Below are positions 6,606 through 7,490 of a stretch of DNA of 7,490 nt, piece by piece. Each line of letters begins with the position of its first letter. Position 1 is the first letter of the stretch. The translations under genes and the position numbers were made by a program. The stretch comes from an uncultured Rubrivivax sp. (GTDB taxonomy: Bacteria > Pseudomonadota > Gammaproteobacteria > Burkholderiales > Burkholderiaceae_C), in contig CALBTN010000007.1 of assembly GCA_937967345.1 (NCBI GenBank), positions 1 to 7,490 on the forward strand, given 5' to 3'. The notes below the pieces were generated by a model. That model did no database searches. It was given only the letters and a program-made list of their open reading frames with translations, and was not told where the DNA came from.

Positions 6606-7172
6606 ATGACGGCCGTGAACGACGGCTACGCGCTCTTCCCCACCCCGCTGGGCTGGTGCGGTGTTGCCTGGAGCCCGGCCGGCGTGCTCGCGGCCCAACT
6701 GCCCGAGCCGAGCGCGGCCGAAGCGCGCCGCCAGCTGCTGCGCAGCGCGCCCGACGCGCAGTTGGCCGAACCGACGCCGCTGGCACGGCAGGCCATCGAC
6801 GGCATCGGCGCACTGCTGCGCGGCGAAGCGGTCGATCTTTCGGCGCTGCCGCTGGATCTGCGCGGCGTGCCGCCGTTGCACGCGCAGGTCTACGACATCG
6901 TGCGCCGCATCGCCTGCGGCAGCACCCTCAGCTACGGCCAGGTGGCCGAGCGGCTCGGCGATCGCCAGCTCGCGCGGGCGGTCGGCCAGGCGATGGCGCG
7001 CAACCGCTTCGCGCCGATCGTGCCCTGCCACCGCGTGCTCGGCGCCAACGGGCGCGCGGGCGGCTTCTCCGCCCGCGGCGGCGTGCGCACCAAGCTGCAG
7101 CTGCTGCAGATCGAGCGCGCCCGGCTGTCGGACGAGCCCGACCTGTTTGGCGGTGCGAGCAACAGCCGGTGA
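6606..7172 (+). CDS. ogt: Methylated-DNA-[protein]-cysteine S-methyltransferase (O6-alkylguanine repair)
   Basis: Repairs O6-methylguanine and O4-methylthymine in DNA by moving the alkyl group to its own cysteine, a one-use reaction in the cytoplasm. 188 residues. The N-terminal half (to about 88) is the poorly conserved domain. The C-terminal domain has all key residues by comparison with human AGT: Tyr110 in SYGQVA, arginine finger Arg124 in ARAVGQAM, Asn133, the PCHRV motif at 140-144 with acceptor Cys141, and Glu170. No Ada-type regulatory domain is present, so Ogt is the nearest label, though the symbol is by similarity only. A tail of about 16 residues after the domain contains EPDLF (177-181). 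The start is ATG 6606 or GTG 6615 (codon 4); a weak GGGTGG lies 7 bases before the ATG, and GACAAT lies 7 bases before the GTG. Second gene of the DedA operon. Confidence 0.95.
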   Translation: MTAVNDGYALFPTPLGWCGVAWSPAGVLAAQLPEPSAAEARRQLLRSAPDAQLAEPTPLARQAIDGIGALLRGEAVDLSALPLDLRGVPPLHAQVYDIVRRIACGSTLSYGQVAERLGDRQLARAVGQAMARNRFAPIVPCHRVLGANGRAGGFSARGGVRTKLQLLQIERARLSDEPDLFGGASNSR

Positions 7173-7182
7173 ATGAAACGCC

Positions 7183-7490
7183 TCATCGGCCGACGGCCGC
7201 AGCTGACGCCGCGCAATAGTTGGCGCCGGCAGCGGCAGCGCCGATGGCATGATCGCCAGCGCGCCCGGATCGTTCGCGGGCGCAAGCGCGCGCGAGTGCC
7301 GGTCTGGCGGCCGTCACCGGCCGCGGCAGCGCGACCCGGCTGGCGCGAAGCACGAAAACAGACGAACGAAGGATCCCAGCGATGAGCGAGATGTCACCCC
7401 GCCCCGCCCACCCCGCCGCGGTGGCCCGGTAGCCGTCGATGGCCGCCAGCGCGCGCCGGTCGCGCTCGGCCAGCGAAGCGCCGATCACCG
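7183..7490 (-). CDS. Uncertain open frame entering from the right edge, partial
   Basis: I do not recognise this protein. A minus-strand frame is open from the right edge to a TGA at 7185-7183, facing the methyltransferase gene tail to tail with a 10-base gap. The part nearest the edge (about 7400-7490) looks coding: its codons nearly all end in G or C and it reads VIGASLAERDRRALAAIDG, then YRATAAGW. From about 7395 leftward the codons lose this bias and the composition becomes Ala/Arg-rich, like intergenic DNA. A TGA in another frame at 7396-7394 lies right where the coding character ends. The true C-terminus may be there, with a frameshift in the G-rich tract at about 7397-7424. Alternatively the whole frame is chance. 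Confidence 0.3.
   Translation of the reverse strand, partial: VIGASLAERDRRALAAIDGYRATAAGWAGRGDISLIAGILRSSVFVLRASRVALPRPVTAARPALARACARERSGRAGDHAIGAAAAGANYCAASAAAVGR
7261..7283. other. Hairpin downstream of the methyltransferase gene
   Basis: GCGCCCG (7261-7267) and CGGGCGC (7277-7283) form a perfect 7-bp stem with a 9-base loop, about 90 bases past the methyltransferase stop. It could end or stabilise the transcript, but no T-run follows on either strand. In DNA this GC-rich such stems also arise by chance. Confidence 0.25.
7307..7324. other. Second hairpin in the 3' region
   Basis: GCGGCCG (7307-7313), a TCAC loop, then CGGCCGC (7318-7324) form a compact 7-bp stem with a 4-base loop. It follows the previous hairpin by 23 bases, and together they may act as a two-way barrier between converging transcripts. 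No T-run follows, so this is only a structural observation. Confidence 0.25.

Noticed and set aside
6584..6607. TTGAGC and GACAAT as a promoter for the methyltransferase gene alone
   Set aside because: The spacer is only 12 bases, too short for a sigma-70 promoter; co-transcription with DedA is simpler.
5781..7250. A 489-codon minus-strand open frame
   Set aside because: It is antisense to the DedA and methyltransferase genes, both of which have clear family motifs; its composition is that of a shadow frame.
7173..7385. A 70-codon plus-strand ORF starting directly after the methyltransferase stop
   Set aside because: Extremely Arg-rich with no recognisable pattern and no ribosome binding site of its own; it crosses two hairpins.
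1..7490. Mobile element, CRISPR array, toxin-antitoxin pair, phage defence genes, tRNA or rRNA
   Set aside because: I looked for transposase or integrase motifs, regularly spaced repeats, small paired genes and RNA folds by eye and found none that hold up.

Overview
The window is very GC-rich DNA with strongly G/C-ending codons. Its protein types and gene style (NodT-type outer membrane factor, MacA-like adaptor, DedA next to an O6-alkylguanine methyltransferase) suggest a betaproteobacterium, most likely of the order Burkholderiales. This taxonomic call is inferred from composition and protein families, not from a marker gene. It reads as ordinary chromosome. I see no insertion sequence, phage gene, CRISPR array, tRNA or rRNA.

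Layout. (1) Positions 1-2582, minus strand: two genes of a tripartite efflux pump, read right to left. A NodT-family outer membrane lipoprotein channel (2582-1137) overlaps by four bases (ATGA) the start of a HlyD/MacA-type periplasmic adaptor, which runs off the left edge. The inner-membrane pump (a MacB-like ABC protein or an RND protein) is expected just beyond position 1. (2) 2583-2692: a short gap holding three copies of a 12-bp sequence, two direct and one inverted. (3) 2693-about 3814, minus strand: a six-helix membrane diguanylate cyclase with an intact GGEEF active site and RxxD inhibitory site. Its start lies inside a degenerate 12-nt tandem repeat that supplies several possible start codons. 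(4) 3815-3978: a gap with a 7-bp-stem hairpin just past the next gene. (5) 3979-5904, minus strand: a complete half-size ABC exporter (permease fused to ATPase). (6) 5905-6020: a divergent control region with a possible 18-codon leader ORF. (7) 6021-7172, plus strand: a DedA-family membrane protein followed 18 bases later by a methylated-DNA-protein cysteine methyltransferase, probably one operon. (8) 7173-7490: poorly explained. It has two GC hairpins and a minus-strand reading frame entering from the right edge whose coding character fades before its stop.

How the parts relate. The left pair forms two of the three parts of an envelope-spanning exporter. The cyclase makes the second messenger c-di-GMP at the inner membrane. 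The ABC exporter and the DedA protein are both inner-membrane proteins transcribed divergently from one small region. Nothing ties these into one dedicated pathway, and I do not see a clear new system. The most unusual items are small: a shared start-site motif at three starts (ACAAT, then a short stretch ending in GGCC, then ATG or GTG) that hints at leaderless mRNAs, the repeats in the two minus-strand gaps, and a possible clamp-binding motif at the tail of the methyltransferase.
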